The translations under genes and the position numbers were made by a program. Positions 1-8,112 of a stretch of 41,344 nucleotides of DNA are shown in pieces; the first letter of the stretch is position 1, and each line of letters begins with the position of its first letter. Under the pieces are notes generated by a model, which had not been told where the DNA came from, did not search any database, and saw nothing but the letters and a program-made list of their open reading frames with translations. This DNA comes from Acidimicrobiaceae bacterium. Its GTDB lineage: Bacteria; Actinomycetota; Acidimicrobiia; Acidimicrobiales; Aldehydirespiratoraceae. The stretch lies in NCBI GenBank assembly GCA_016845585.1, contig JAERSO010000090.1, positions 1 through 41,344 of the forward strand, in the 5' to 3' direction.

Positions 1-172
1 CGCGTCGCCGCTCCTCTGACATCACTCGCGTCGCCGCTCCTCTGACATCACTCGCGTCGCCGCTCCTCTGACATCACTCGCGTCGCCGCTCCTCTGACAT
101 CACTCGCGTCGCCGCTCCTCTGACATCACTCGCGTCACCGCTCCTCTGACATCACTCGCGTCGCCGCTCCTC
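1..172. repeat. 26-bp tandem repeat, 6 full copies plus a 16-bp partial copy
   Basis: Six head-to-tail 26-bp units start at 1, 27, 53, 79, 105 and 131. A 16-bp partial copy at 157-172 merges into the end of the permease gene. Five full copies are identical; the unit at 131 has one G-to-A change at 137. There are no spacers, so it is not a CRISPR array, and the left end may be cut by the window. Read on the minus strand, each normal unit carries ATG, seven more codons (MSEERRRE) and TGA. The TGA shares its A with the ATG of the next unit (TGATG). The partial copy is the permease's own last codons (EERRRE-stop), so the array looks like an expansion of a stop/start junction. Confidence 0.97.
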
Positions 173-1114
173 GCGCCGGTAGGCGGTGCCGAGTCCGGCG
201 GGACTCGGGCTCGGCTGATTCCGAGCACGGATGGAGATCACGATCAGCACGATCACCGTCAACAGGTACGGGAACATCGAAACGATGATCGGCGAGAAGT
301 CGACGCCGAAGGGTTGGAGTCGACTCTGAAGGGCGAGTGTGAAACCGAAGAGCAGCGAGCCGGACGCGACGCGCCCCGGCCGCCACGCCCCGAAGATCAC
401 CAGCGCCACCGCGATCCAGCCGCGACCTGCGGTGATGCCGACGCTCCACGCGCCGACCACGAACGTGGTGAGGTATGCCCCTGACATTCCGGCCAGTGCC
501 CCACCGACGATGACGGCACCCATCCGCATCCCGACGACGCTGTGGCCGGCCGCATCGGCCGTCGACGCACTCTGCCCCACTGCTCGAAGCCCGAGGCCGG
601 CGGAGGTGCGGTTCAGGATGAACCAGGCGCCGACGCCGAGCAGGATCGCGATGTATGTCACGGGGGAGGCGGAGAACAGCACTTCACCGACGAACCGGAT
701 GTCGCTCAACACGGGGATGTCGACCTCGGTGAAGAGCGCCCGACGCGGATCGCTGGCGTAGTCGTCGCCGATGAAGTCGGCGAGACCGAGGCCGAGCATC
801 GTCAGCGCGAGGCCACTGACGACCTGGTCGGCGCCGAGCGAGACGGCTGCGGTGGCATGGAGGACGGCCACCACGCCACCGGCCAAGGTGCCGACGAGCA
901 GACCGATCCATGGTGACCCGGTCTCGACGCCGCCGATGAAACCGAACACCGCACCGATCGCCATCATCCCCTCGACACCGAGATTCAGGACGCCGGCTCG
1001 TTCGCTGATCGTTTCGCCGAGGGCTGCGAGGTACAGGAGTGTGGCGAATTGGATGGTGGCCACGAACAACCCGATGACGGCCGTCTCGGTGATGGTGAGC
1101 TCGGCGAGGATCAT
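152..1114 (-). CDS. ABC transporter permease, BMP/simple-sugar (nucleoside) type, second permease
   Basis: Inner-membrane permease of 320 residues and last gene of the importer operon. It has several hydrophobic segments and the family-typical stretch LNLGVEGMMAIGAV near residue 40, which is characteristic of the permeases (YufQ/NupQ/RnsD-like) that work with BMP-family binding proteins. The start ATG overlaps the stop of the upstream permease by ATGA, which fixes the start and implies translational coupling. The end is unusual: the terminal residues EERRRE and the TGA form the first part of the 26-bp tandem repeat, so the stop is directly followed by TGATG reinitiation-type junctions. The substrate cannot be read from sequence; known relatives carry purine nucleosides. 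Family call is firm, substrate is inference. Confidence 0.9.
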   Translation of the reverse strand: MILAELTITETAVIGLFVATIQFATLLYLAALGETISERAGVLNLGVEGMMAIGAVFGFIGGVETGSPWIGLLVGTLAGGVVAVLHATAAVSLGADQVVSGLALTMLGLGLADFIGDDYASDPRRALFTEVDIPVLSDIRFVGEVLFSASPVTYIAILLGVGAWFILNRTSAGLGLRAVGQSASTADAAGHSVVGMRMGAVIVGGALAGMSGAYLTTFVVGAWSVGITAGRGWIAVALVIFGAWRPGRVASGSLLFGFTLALQSRLQPFGVDFSPIIVSMFPYLLTVIVLIVISIRARNQPSPSPAGLGTAYRREERRRE

Positions 1115-2178
1115 GCCACCACCTTCCGATCGACGAGTCGGATCTGGTAGGTCGACAGGACAGCAGCCCCGATGGCACCGAACAGGATCAGCGCCTGCAG
1201 GATCGTGGAGACGGCATCGGACACGCCGAGCGTCTGGATGCTGAGGCCGCCCACCTGCAATGCGCTGAAGGCCAGGGCCACGACGGCCACACCACTCGGT
1301 CGCATGAGGGCCAGAGCGGCGACGATGATGCCCGCGAAGCCGAAGCCGTTGGAGATGTTCTCGCTGAGGCGAACGGCGGATCCGCCCAGCTCGATGCCGC
1401 CGGCGAAGCCTGCCACCGCTCCGGAGAGCGTCATCACGCCGATCACCTTGCGGCGCATCGAGATGCCCGCGTAGGTGGCCGTCTTCGGTGAGGATCCGGC
1501 GATCTTCAACTCGTAGCCCCACACACTGCGGTTCATGAACCACGCGAACGCGGCGATCACCGCGAGCGCGATGATCACACCCAAGTGGGATCGCTCCCAG
1601 ATGATGCCGAGCTTCGCCTGCTCGGGGCGAGCGGTGATCTGCGGGAACCCGAAACCCTCGGGATCCTTCCACTTGGTGGTCTGCAGCCACACGATCAGCC
1701 GAAACGCGACCTCGTTGAGCATCAGTGTGGTGATGATCTCGCTCACACCGATCTCGGTGCGGGCGATGCCGGGCCCGAGTGCCCACAGCGCTCCACCGAT
1801 CGCAGCGGCGAGGAGCATGGCGACGATGAGGAGCGGGCCGGGCCAGTCGGGGAACAAGCGACCGACGAGGGTGGCGGCGGTGGCACCGAAGAGGATCTGC
1901 CCTTCGGCACCGATGTTCCAGAGCCCCATCGTGGCCGCGACCGAAACGGCGAGACCGGCGAGGGCGAGCGGGACGGCACGGTTGAATGTGGCACTCAGTG
2001 TGTCCATGGAACCGAAGCTGCGGTCCCACATACGGTCGTAGACCTCGAAGACGGGATCGCCGGCGATCGTGAGCAGGATCGCACCGCCGATGAGGGCGAA
2101 CACGAGTCCGATGAAGACGGCTGCGGGTTGCCCACCGCGAGTCGGTGTCTCTCGGCGGGCGAGAACGAGGCGCTTCAT
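1111..2178 (-). CDS. ABC transporter permease, BMP/simple-sugar (nucleoside) type, first permease
   Basis: Integral membrane permease of 355 residues, the larger of two paralogous permeases in the operon. The N-terminus is short and basic (MKRLVLARRETPTRGG) before the first membrane segment near residues 20-40. Conserved landmarks include NIGAEGQILFGA near residue 90 and ISEIITTLMLNEVAFRL near residue 145, typical of NupP/RnsC-like permeases. It overlaps the ATPase gene upstream and the second permease downstream by ATGA at each junction, so the two permeases are probably made in equal amounts and form a heterodimeric channel. Transport of a nucleoside or related N-heterocycle is inferred from the family and from the catabolic genes nearby. 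Confidence 0.9.
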   Translation of the reverse strand: MKRLVLARRETPTRGGQPAAVFIGLVFALIGGAILLTIAGDPVFEVYDRMWDRSFGSMDTLSATFNRAVPLALAGLAVSVAATMGLWNIGAEGQILFGATAATLVGRLFPDWPGPLLIVAMLLAAAIGGALWALGPGIARTEIGVSEIITTLMLNEVAFRLIVWLQTTKWKDPEGFGFPQITARPEQAKLGIIWERSHLGVIIALAVIAAFAWFMNRSVWGYELKIAGSSPKTATYAGISMRRKVIGVMTLSGAVAGFAGGIELGGSAVRLSENISNGFGFAGIIVAALALMRPSGVAVVALAFSALQVGGLSIQTLGVSDAVSTILQALILFGAIGAAVLSTYQIRLVDRKVVA

Positions 2179-3677
2179 GCGTGCGCGCCCATCATGGCTT
2201 CGCCGATCTCGGCGCGGCTTGCTGCCCGGGGATCGAATTCTCCGACGATTCGCCCCTCGGACATGACGAGGATGCGATCTGCCAGTGCGAGGAGCTCGTC
2301 GAGATCCTCGGAGATCATCAGCACCCCGGTGCCTTCGTCGCGTTGGGAGACGAGCAGGGATTGGATAGCGCCGACGCCGGCGACGTCGAGGCCTCGGGTC
2401 GGCTGGGAGGCGACGACGACGCTCGGGTCGCTGCTCAGCTCGCGTCCGAGCAGGAGCCGCTGGAGGTTACCGCCCGACAGGGAGGCCATCGGGTCGTCGA
2501 TGCGGCCGACCTTGACCTCGAAGCGGTCGATCAGGTCGTTGCAGAAGGATTTGGCGCGCTCCCAGGAGAGCATCGGGCCCTGCCGCATGTCGCGATAGCC
2601 GCGCATCACCGCGTTGTGGGTGACGGGCAGCTTCGGAGCGAGGCCGACGCCGAGGCGGTCCTCGGGAATGTAGGCGAGGCCTGCGTCGACACGCTGGCGC
2701 GTGCCCGCGGTGGTGACGTCGCTGCCATTGATCGTGACGGATCCGGAGTCGACGAGTTCGAGGCCGGCGATGGCGTCGGTGAGCGACCGTTGACCGTTGC
2801 CGGCCACGCCGGCGATGCCGACGATCTCGCCGGAACGTACTTCGAGCGACAGGGCGTCGACGGCGGTGAGGCCGCGACTGTCGGTGACGGTGAGATCGGC
2901 GACCGCGAGCATGACGTCGCCAGGCACGCCGACACGCGGGGAGATGGGGGTGGCGGCCGACGACGAGCCGACCATCAGCTCCGCGAGCTGCCCGGCGTCG
3001 ACGTCGGAGATCGCGATCGAGGAGGCGACGGTCTTGCCACCGCGCAACACGGTGGCTTCGTCGCAGAATGAGGTGACTTCGTCGAGCTTGTGGCTGATGA
3101 AGATCACGGCCCGACCTTCGTCGACCATGCGTCGCAGCACCGCACCCAGCTCGACGGCTTCCTGCGGGGTCAGTACCGCCGTGGGTTCATCGAGGATCAG
3201 CACCTTGGCGTCTCGCCACAAGGCCTTGAGGATCTCGACTCGTTGCCGCTCGCCCATGCTGAGTTGCCAGACGGGTCGCTCCGGGTCGGCGTCGAAGCCG
3301 AATCGCTCGGCCAGCGCGGCCACCTCGCGATTCACCGCGGCCATGTCGAGCACGCGGGGTGCGGCGCCGAGAACGACGTTTTCGGCCACGGTGAACGTGG
3401 GCACCAGCCGGAATTCCTGGTGCACCATCCCGATGCCCGCCGCGAGCGCATCGGCGGGAGAGGAGAAGCGGACCTCCTGGCCGCCGATGCGGATCGCGCC
3501 CTCGTCGGGGAGGTACACCCCGGCGAGGCAGTTCATGAGGGTGGTCTTGCCCGCGCCGTTCACGCCGAGCACGGCGTGAACGGTGCCGGGACGAACCGTG
3601 AGGCTCGCCCCGGCATTCGCGATCACACCGGGAAAGCGCTTCCAGATGCCGTCGAGTTCGACAGCAGCTCGGCTCAT
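2175..3677 (-). CDS. ABC transporter ATP-binding protein with two nucleotide-binding domains
   Basis: Cytoplasmic ATPase of 500 residues with two fused nucleotide-binding domains, as is usual for BMP-type and sugar importers. The N-terminal domain has Walker A GVNGAGKT at 38-45, signature LSMGERQRVEILKAL and Walker B VLILDEPTAVLTPQE. The C-terminal domain (from about residue 255) has a degenerate Walker A (GVAGNGQ), signature LSGGNLQRLLLGREL and a Walker B-like VVVASQPTRGLD without the catalytic Glu. Only the first site should therefore hydrolyse ATP well, a known trait of this family. It overlaps the lipoprotein gene upstream and the permease downstream by 4 bases each. It energises uptake of the ligand bound by the lipoprotein. 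Confidence 0.94.
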   Translation of the reverse strand: MSRAAVELDGIWKRFPGVIANAGASLTVRPGTVHAVLGVNGAGKTTLMNCLAGVYLPDEGAIRIGGQEVRFSSPADALAAGIGMVHQEFRLVPTFTVAENVVLGAAPRVLDMAAVNREVAALAERFGFDADPERPVWQLSMGERQRVEILKALWRDAKVLILDEPTAVLTPQEAVELGAVLRRMVDEGRAVIFISHKLDEVTSFCDEATVLRGGKTVASSIAISDVDAGQLAELMVGSSSAATPISPRVGVPGDVMLAVADLTVTDSRGLTAVDALSLEVRSGEIVGIAGVAGNGQRSLTDAIAGLELVDSGSVTINGSDVTTAGTRQRVDAGLAYIPEDRLGVGLAPKLPVTHNAVMRGYRDMRQGPMLSWERAKSFCNDLIDRFEVKVGRIDDPMASLSGGNLQRLLLGRELSSDPSVVVASQPTRGLDVAGVGAIQSLLVSQRDEGTGVLMISEDLDELLALADRILVMSEGRIVGEFDPRAASRAEIGEAMMGAHA

Positions 3678-4825
3678 CCCTCCGGGATTTCGCCGATGAC
3701 GCCCTCGACGAAGTAGAACATCCCGAGGAGGTCGCCGTCGCCGGGCACGACGCCGTCGGCGATGACCTCGTTGCCGTCCTGATCATTGATCGGGCCGGTG
3801 AAGGGGTCGAAGGTGCCGGCGATCATCTGGTCGGTGAGATCATCGATCTGTGCCTTGGTGTCGTCGGAGACGTCGTCGGCGAGGCTGCCGATCTGCACGA
3901 TGCCGTCGTCCATGCCGCCCCAGTAGGCGCCACCGCTGTACGAGCCGTCGGCGACCGCTTCGATCACCGAGGTGTAGTACGGACCCCAGTCCCAGATCGC
4001 CGAGGCGATGTAGGCGTTGGGGGCGAACGCACTCATGTCGGAGTTGTAGGAGACCCAGCGGGCACCGGCCGCTTCTGCGGCCTCACCGGCCGCGGTGGAG
4101 TCCTGGTGCATGGCGATCACGTCGGCGCCGGCATCGAGCAGGGCCTGGGCGGCGTCGCCCTCGACAGCGGGGTCGAACCAGGTGGATGTCCAGTTCACCG
4201 TGACCGTGGCGTCGGGGTTGGCGGCGCGAACACCGAGGGTGAAGGCGTTGATGCCACGGATGACCTCGGGGATCGGGAAGGCGGCGACATAGCCGACGTT
4301 GCCCGACGCGCTGGCTTCACCGGCGGCGAGGCCGGTGAGGTAGCGGGCCTGGTAGATCCGACCGAAGTAGTTGCCGAAGTTCGTGTCGTTGGACTTGAAG
4401 CCGGTGGCGTGGGCGAAGGCGACGTCGGGGAATTCACCCGACAGCGCCTCCATCGCGTCCATGTAGCCGAACGACGTGGCGAAGATCACGTCCGCGCCCT
4501 GGGCGATCGCCTCGCGGGCGGCCTGCTCGAAGTCGGGGCCGGTTTCGGGCACGTTCTCGATGGTGAACGTCTCCGCACCGGTGGCTGCCTCGGCGGCGGC
4601 GCGGCCTTGGTCGTGGGCCCAGGTCCAGCCGGCGTCGCCGGGGATGCCGATGTAGATGAACGCGGCGGTCACGGCGGCGTCGCCGGAATCCGCAGCGTCG
4701 TCTGAGCCGGAGTCGTCGGCGGCATCGTCTGAGCCGGCATCGGTGTCCTCATCGTCGCCGCAGGCGGCGGCGATCATGGTGAATGCGAGCAGCATCGACA
4801 AAAGGAGCAACAAGCGTCGCTTCAT
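3674..4825 (-). CDS. BMP-family substrate-binding lipoprotein
   Basis: Extracytoplasmic ligand-binding protein of 383 residues and first gene of the importer operon. A basic, hydrophobic signal sequence ends in a lipobox with acylated Cys22 (MIAAAC). A very acidic, low-complexity linker (about 23-50, D/S/A/G-rich) tethers the domain. The mature part follows the BMP (PnrA-like) fold: AAFIYIGIPGDAGWTWAHDQG at its start, then ADVIFATSFGYMDAM and ADVIAMHQDSTAAGEAAEA. PnrA-like proteins bind purine nucleosides, but the family also covers other ligands. A purine-rich stretch lies just upstream of the ATG as a candidate ribosome-binding site. The gene is divergent from the yqeC-like gene, which suggests joint control of import and molybdenum-enzyme maturation. 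Confidence 0.93.
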   Translation of the reverse strand: MKRRLLLLLSMLLAFTMIAAACGDDEDTDAGSDDAADDSGSDDAADSGDAAVTAAFIYIGIPGDAGWTWAHDQGRAAAEAATGAETFTIENVPETGPDFEQAAREAIAQGADVIFATSFGYMDAMEALSGEFPDVAFAHATGFKSNDTNFGNYFGRIYQARYLTGLAAGEASASGNVGYVAAFPIPEVIRGINAFTLGVRAANPDATVTVNWTSTWFDPAVEGDAAQALLDAGADVIAMHQDSTAAGEAAEAAGARWVSYNSDMSAFAPNAYIASAIWDWGPYYTSVIEAVADGSYSGGAYWGGMDDGIVQIGSLADDVSDDTKAQIDDLTDQMIAGTFDPFTGPINDQDGNEVIADGVVPGDGDLLGMFYFVEGVIGEIPEG

Positions 4826-4979
4826 GATTGGGTCCCTCTCCAGGTCTGTTCTGAAACAGTGTTGTGTGCGCCGAAAACTGGGCGATCAGCGCGCCAAGTC
4901 AACTCGGAGACCGAGGTTTGTGGGTCGCGGAGACGAGGGGTGCGTCTGTGCCGTCGGAGACCCCCGGTACCGTCATGCG
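4826..4979. promoter_or_regulatory. Divergent intergenic region between importer operon and yqeC-like gene
   Basis: This 154-base gap separates two genes read outward, so it should hold promoters in both directions. A small perfect inverted repeat, CTGTT-CTGA-AACAG at 4846-4859, lies 21-34 bases upstream of the lipoprotein ATG and could be an operator half-site pair or a 5' UTR hairpin. No convincing -35/-10 pair or riboswitch was recognised by eye. Promoter presence is inferred from gene orientation only. Confidence 0.4.
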
Positions 4980-5717
4980 ATGCGTACGATTCGAGTTGGT
5001 GAGCTGGCCGACGCGCTGGAGCTCGAAGCCAACGAGATGGTCGCCCTGATCGGTGGCGGGGGGAAGACCACGGCGTTGTTCGCGCTGGGCCGGCAGCTCC
5101 GCGGATCGGTCGTTCTCACGACGACGACGAAGATGGGTCGTGACCGCACCGGCGGACGCCCGGCGGTGTTCGATCCGAGCGACCGCGAGCTCGCCATGGC
5201 CTTGGCTGAGCACGGTTGCGTCCTTGCATGGCAGGAGGATGCGGTGCACAAGGCGGTCGGTGTCGCACCCGAAACGGCCGACCATTGGCTCGGTCTCGCC
5301 GATCATGTCGTCGTGGAGGCCGATGGTTCTCGGAGAAAGCCGTTCAAGGCGCCGCGCGACTATGAGCCGGTCGTCCCGTCCGCCACCACGGTGTTGGTGG
5401 CCTGCGTTGGCGCAGCGGCCCTGGACGCACGGATCGAACAGCAGTGTCAGCGCCCTGATCGTGTTGCGGCGATCGCCGGCTGCCGGCAGACCGACCCTCT
5501 CACACCGTCGCGCCTCGCCGCGGTGCTCCTGAGCGAGCAGGGTTCGCGCAAGGGCCTGCCGAGCGGAGCGCGGTTCCTGGTACTCATCAATCAGGCGACG
5601 GATGACCACGCCCGCTATCTGGCCGAGCTGGAGGACCTGCTCGGCGACATCCCCTTGGTGGCGGTGGCCCCGTTTGCGCCGGGAGAGTCGCCGGAGTTCT
5701 GGAGCGAGGCGGGTTAG
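4980..5717 (+). CDS. yqeC: YqeC-like molybdenum-hydroxylase accessory protein
   Basis: Protein of 245 residues resembling YqeC, annotated as an accessory factor of (selenium-dependent) molybdenum hydroxylases. It has an N-terminal P-loop, LIGGGGKTT, at about residues 24-32. Mid-protein it has the family hallmark VVEADGSRRKPFKAP followed by YEPVVPSATT. The family's exact biochemical role is not settled; a nucleotide-dependent step in maturing the Mo cofactor or enzyme is assumed. ATG 4980 leaves 245 residues starting MRTIRVGEL just ahead of the P-loop, a good fit; no strong ribosome-binding site precedes it. The stop overlaps the convergent hydantoinase stop by 4 bases. The hydroxylase genes lie about 9 kb away. 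No selD or ygfJ-like gene is visible, so selenium use is not implied. Confidence 0.85.
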   Translation: MRTIRVGELADALELEANEMVALIGGGGKTTALFALGRQLRGSVVLTTTTKMGRDRTGGRPAVFDPSDRELAMALAEHGCVLAWQEDAVHKAVGVAPETADHWLGLADHVVVEADGSRRKPFKAPRDYEPVVPSATTVLVACVGAAALDARIEQQCQRPDRVAAIAGCRQTDPLTPSRLAAVLLSEQGSRKGLPSGARFLVLINQATDDHARYLAELEDLLGDIPLVAVAPFAPGESPEFWSEAG

Positions 5718-7132
5718 ACCAACAGGTCGCTCACGTCGCGACGGAGGAACTGGCCGTGACCGGCGCGGCCGACATACGTGCGGTCGTCGATCACGAAAGA
5801 GCCGCGGCTGATCACCGTGCGGACCTGGCCCGGGATCTCCATGCCCTCCCACACCGAGTGGTCCAGGTTCATGTGGTGCGTGTCGGTGCCCAGGATCTGG
5901 GTGACGGTGGGGTCGTAGACCACGATGTCGGCGTCGCTCCCCGGGGCGATCACACCTTTCTGCGGATACATCCCGAACAGTCGCGCCGGTGTCGTCGAGC
6001 AGGTCTCGACCCATCGCGCGACGCTGATCTCGCCCGCGATGACGCCGGCGTGGATGAGGTCCATGCGATGCTCGATCGACCCGAGGCCGTTCGGCGTGAC
6101 TCGGAAGTCGTCGGTGCCGAGGAGCTTCTCGTTGTCACAGAACGGACAGTGGTCGGTGGAGACGACGGCGAGTTCGTCGCGGCGCAGGCCCTTCCAGAGC
6201 GTGTCGTGGTTCTCGTGGTGACGAAGAGGTGGCGAACAGATGTGGCGCAGGCCATCGATGCCCGGCTGATCGAGGTGCTCATCGATCGAGAGGTAGAGAT
6301 ACTGGGGGCAGGTTTCGGCGAATACGTTGAGGCCGCGCTGACGGGCCCAGGTCACCTGCTCGAGCGCATCGCCGGACGTCAAGTGGACGATGTAGAGCGG
6401 TGCGCCGGCCACCTCGGCAAGGGCGGCGGCCCGATGGACGGCCTCGCTCTCGAGTCGGCTCGGTCGGGTGCGGCCGTGCCAGACGGATCCCGTGTCGCCA
6501 CGCGATGCCGCTTGGTCGCGCAGAACGTCGATAGCGATCCCGTTCTCGGCGTGCATCATCGTCAACGCTCCGAGCTCGGCGCTGCGCTGCATGGCCCGCA
6601 GGATCTGACCGTCGTCGGAGTAGTACACGCCGGGGTACGCCATGAAGAACTTGAAGCTGGTGATGCCCTCGTCGACGAGGCTGCCCATCTCCTTCAGCGC
6701 GATCTCGTCGACGTCGCCCATCGACAAATGGAACCCGTAGTCGATCGCGCACTGGCCGTCGGCTTCGGCGAGTCGTTCCTCGACCGCGTCACGAACGTGC
6801 ATGCCCTTCATCTGGCCGGCGAAGTCGATGAGCGTGGTGGTGCCGCCCCACGCCGCGGCCGCGCTGCCGGTTTCGAAAGTGTCGCTCGACGTCGCTTCCG
6901 GGCTCATCGGGAGTTGCAGGTGCGTGTGGACATCGACGCCGCCGGGGACGACGTAGCAGCCCGCGGCGTCGACCACTCGGGCCCCACTCGTCGTTGCCGC
7001 CATGGATGCGACGGAGGCGGGCGCGACCACAGCGGCGATTCGTTCACCCTCGACGATCACATCGGCCGCGGTGGCGCCGCTGGTGGAGACGACACGGCCT
7101 CCCTGAATCACGATGGTGTCGACGCTGCTCAT
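5714..7132 (-). CDS. Dihydropyrimidinase / D-hydantoinase family amidohydrolase
   Basis: Cytosolic cyclic-amide hydrolase of 472 residues that would open dihydropyrimidine or hydantoin-like rings at the amide bond. All expected metal-site residues are present: H69 and H71 (VDVHTHLQL), the carboxylated lysine K161 (SFKFFMAYPG), H194 (MMHAENG), H250 (YIVHLTSGDAL) and D327 (STDHCPF). Length matches the usual 460-480 residues. The C-terminal FSTNPARLFG-like segment appears as CSTTPARLFGMYPQKG. It lies downstream of a thioesterase on the same strand and ends against yqeC. Together with the HyuAB-type enzyme and Mo hydroxylase of the window, it supports breakdown of an N-heterocycle. Whether the substrate is dihydrouracil, a hydantoin or another ring is open. 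Confidence 0.92.
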   Translation of the reverse strand: MSSVDTIVIQGGRVVSTSGATAADVIVEGERIAAVVAPASVASMAATTSGARVVDAAGCYVVPGGVDVHTHLQLPMSPEATSSDTFETGSAAAAWGGTTTLIDFAGQMKGMHVRDAVEERLAEADGQCAIDYGFHLSMGDVDEIALKEMGSLVDEGITSFKFFMAYPGVYYSDDGQILRAMQRSAELGALTMMHAENGIAIDVLRDQAASRGDTGSVWHGRTRPSRLESEAVHRAAALAEVAGAPLYIVHLTSGDALEQVTWARQRGLNVFAETCPQYLYLSIDEHLDQPGIDGLRHICSPPLRHHENHDTLWKGLRRDELAVVSTDHCPFCDNEKLLGTDDFRVTPNGLGSIEHRMDLIHAGVIAGEISVARWVETCSTTPARLFGMYPQKGVIAPGSDADIVVYDPTVTQILGTDTHHMNLDHSVWEGMEIPGQVRTVISRGSFVIDDRTYVGRAGHGQFLRRDVSDLLV

Positions 7133-7198
7133 GACGTCGACGTTAGTCGAGGTTCAGCGGAGACGAAGCAGGACGAAGTCCCGACCGAGCGGCCTCGG

Positions 7199-8005
7199 CT
7201 ACTCGTGGTCGAGAAGGAGGCCGACCTGGCGCATCTGGGCCACGAGCGACCCCGTGGAGTCCCAGATGGATCCGGTCTCGATCAGCCGTCCACCGTGACA
7301 ATCCTCGGTGCGATTGCGAACCTGGAGCCAACCGGGTGCGGGTCGACGCCGAACGTGAACGGTCAGCTCGAGCGTGGGTACCCATCCGACCCGGCCGTGG
7401 GTGGCGAAGATCGACGGCGGACAGCAATCGGCGAAGAAGGGGAGCGACATGGTGGTGGGGTCGGTGCCGTCGGCGAAGCGCACCCAGCCGTCGATGACGG
7501 GCTCGTCGAGCGAACCGGCATTGGCGAAGTCGGGATGAAGGCGCATCTCGGCACGTGACAACAAGGAGAGGTCGACACCCTGGTCGGAACCCGAACGCAT
7601 GATGCACTCGTCGGGTGGTGGCATCTCCGGCGGTTCGAGGGTCATCTCCACGGCCGGTCCGGAGCGCTGTTCGAGGTCTCCGAACGCCGCGAGTGTCTCG
7701 AGGCGTGGCTTGCCGGCCTGGTGCAATGAGCCGCGAAGCGAGCTGGCGAGTCGGCCGGGCTTGATCAGCTCCGCCTGGATCTCCGCGGTCTCGTCTCCGA
7801 GGCCGGTGCGGAGGTAGTGCGTGGTGACCGTGATCGGATCCGGCTGTTCGACCAGGGTCGACATCGCCCGGAGCAGGGGAAGTATCAGGTAGCCGCCATT
7901 CGGGTTCTCGCCGATGTTCCAAGCGGACGAAAGCTCCGTCGACCATCGTCCATCCCCGAGAGCGGTGATGCGTGTGTCGGATTCGAAGTGTGAGGACTCG
8001 GTCAT
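7199..8005 (-). CDS. Acyl-CoA thioesterase-like (TesB/PF13622-type hotdog) protein
   Basis: Protein of 268 residues with two tandem hotdog-like halves. The first half has the motif NPNGGYLILPLLRAM near residue 35, followed by the hallmark beta strand ITVTTHYLRTG. The second half has WVPTLELTVHVRRRPAPGWLQVRNRT and GGRLIETGSIWDSTGSLVAQMRQ. This is the pattern of actinobacterial thioesterase-family proteins related to TesB. It probably hydrolyses an acyl-CoA in the cytosol. It sits between the P450 and the hydantoinase on the same strand, with 107 and 66-base gaps, so co-transcription is possible but not shown. Confidence 0.82.
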   Translation of the reverse strand: MTESSHFESDTRITALGDGRWSTELSSAWNIGENPNGGYLILPLLRAMSTLVEQPDPITVTTHYLRTGLGDETAEIQAELIKPGRLASSLRGSLHQAGKPRLETLAAFGDLEQRSGPAVEMTLEPPEMPPPDECIMRSGSDQGVDLSLLSRAEMRLHPDFANAGSLDEPVIDGWVRFADGTDPTTMSLPFFADCCPPSIFATHGRVGWVPTLELTVHVRRRPAPGWLQVRNRTEDCHGGRLIETGSIWDSTGSLVAQMRQVGLLLDHE

Positions 8006-8112
8006 GTGAACACGAGGCTAGAGGGCGATAACGCGGCTGACAGAGGCATGTCTGAGTCGAGAATTTGCGGGGAAACGTGCGGAATCACCGCCCCGCGTGA
8101 CGCCGAGAAGAC

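Noticed and set aside
1..172. CRISPR array
   Set aside because: Units are contiguous 26-bp copies with no spacers.
4846..4859. Named regulator operator at CTGTT-CTGA-AACAG
   Set aside because: Five base pairs are too few to assign a regulator family; kept only as a possible site within the intergenic entry.
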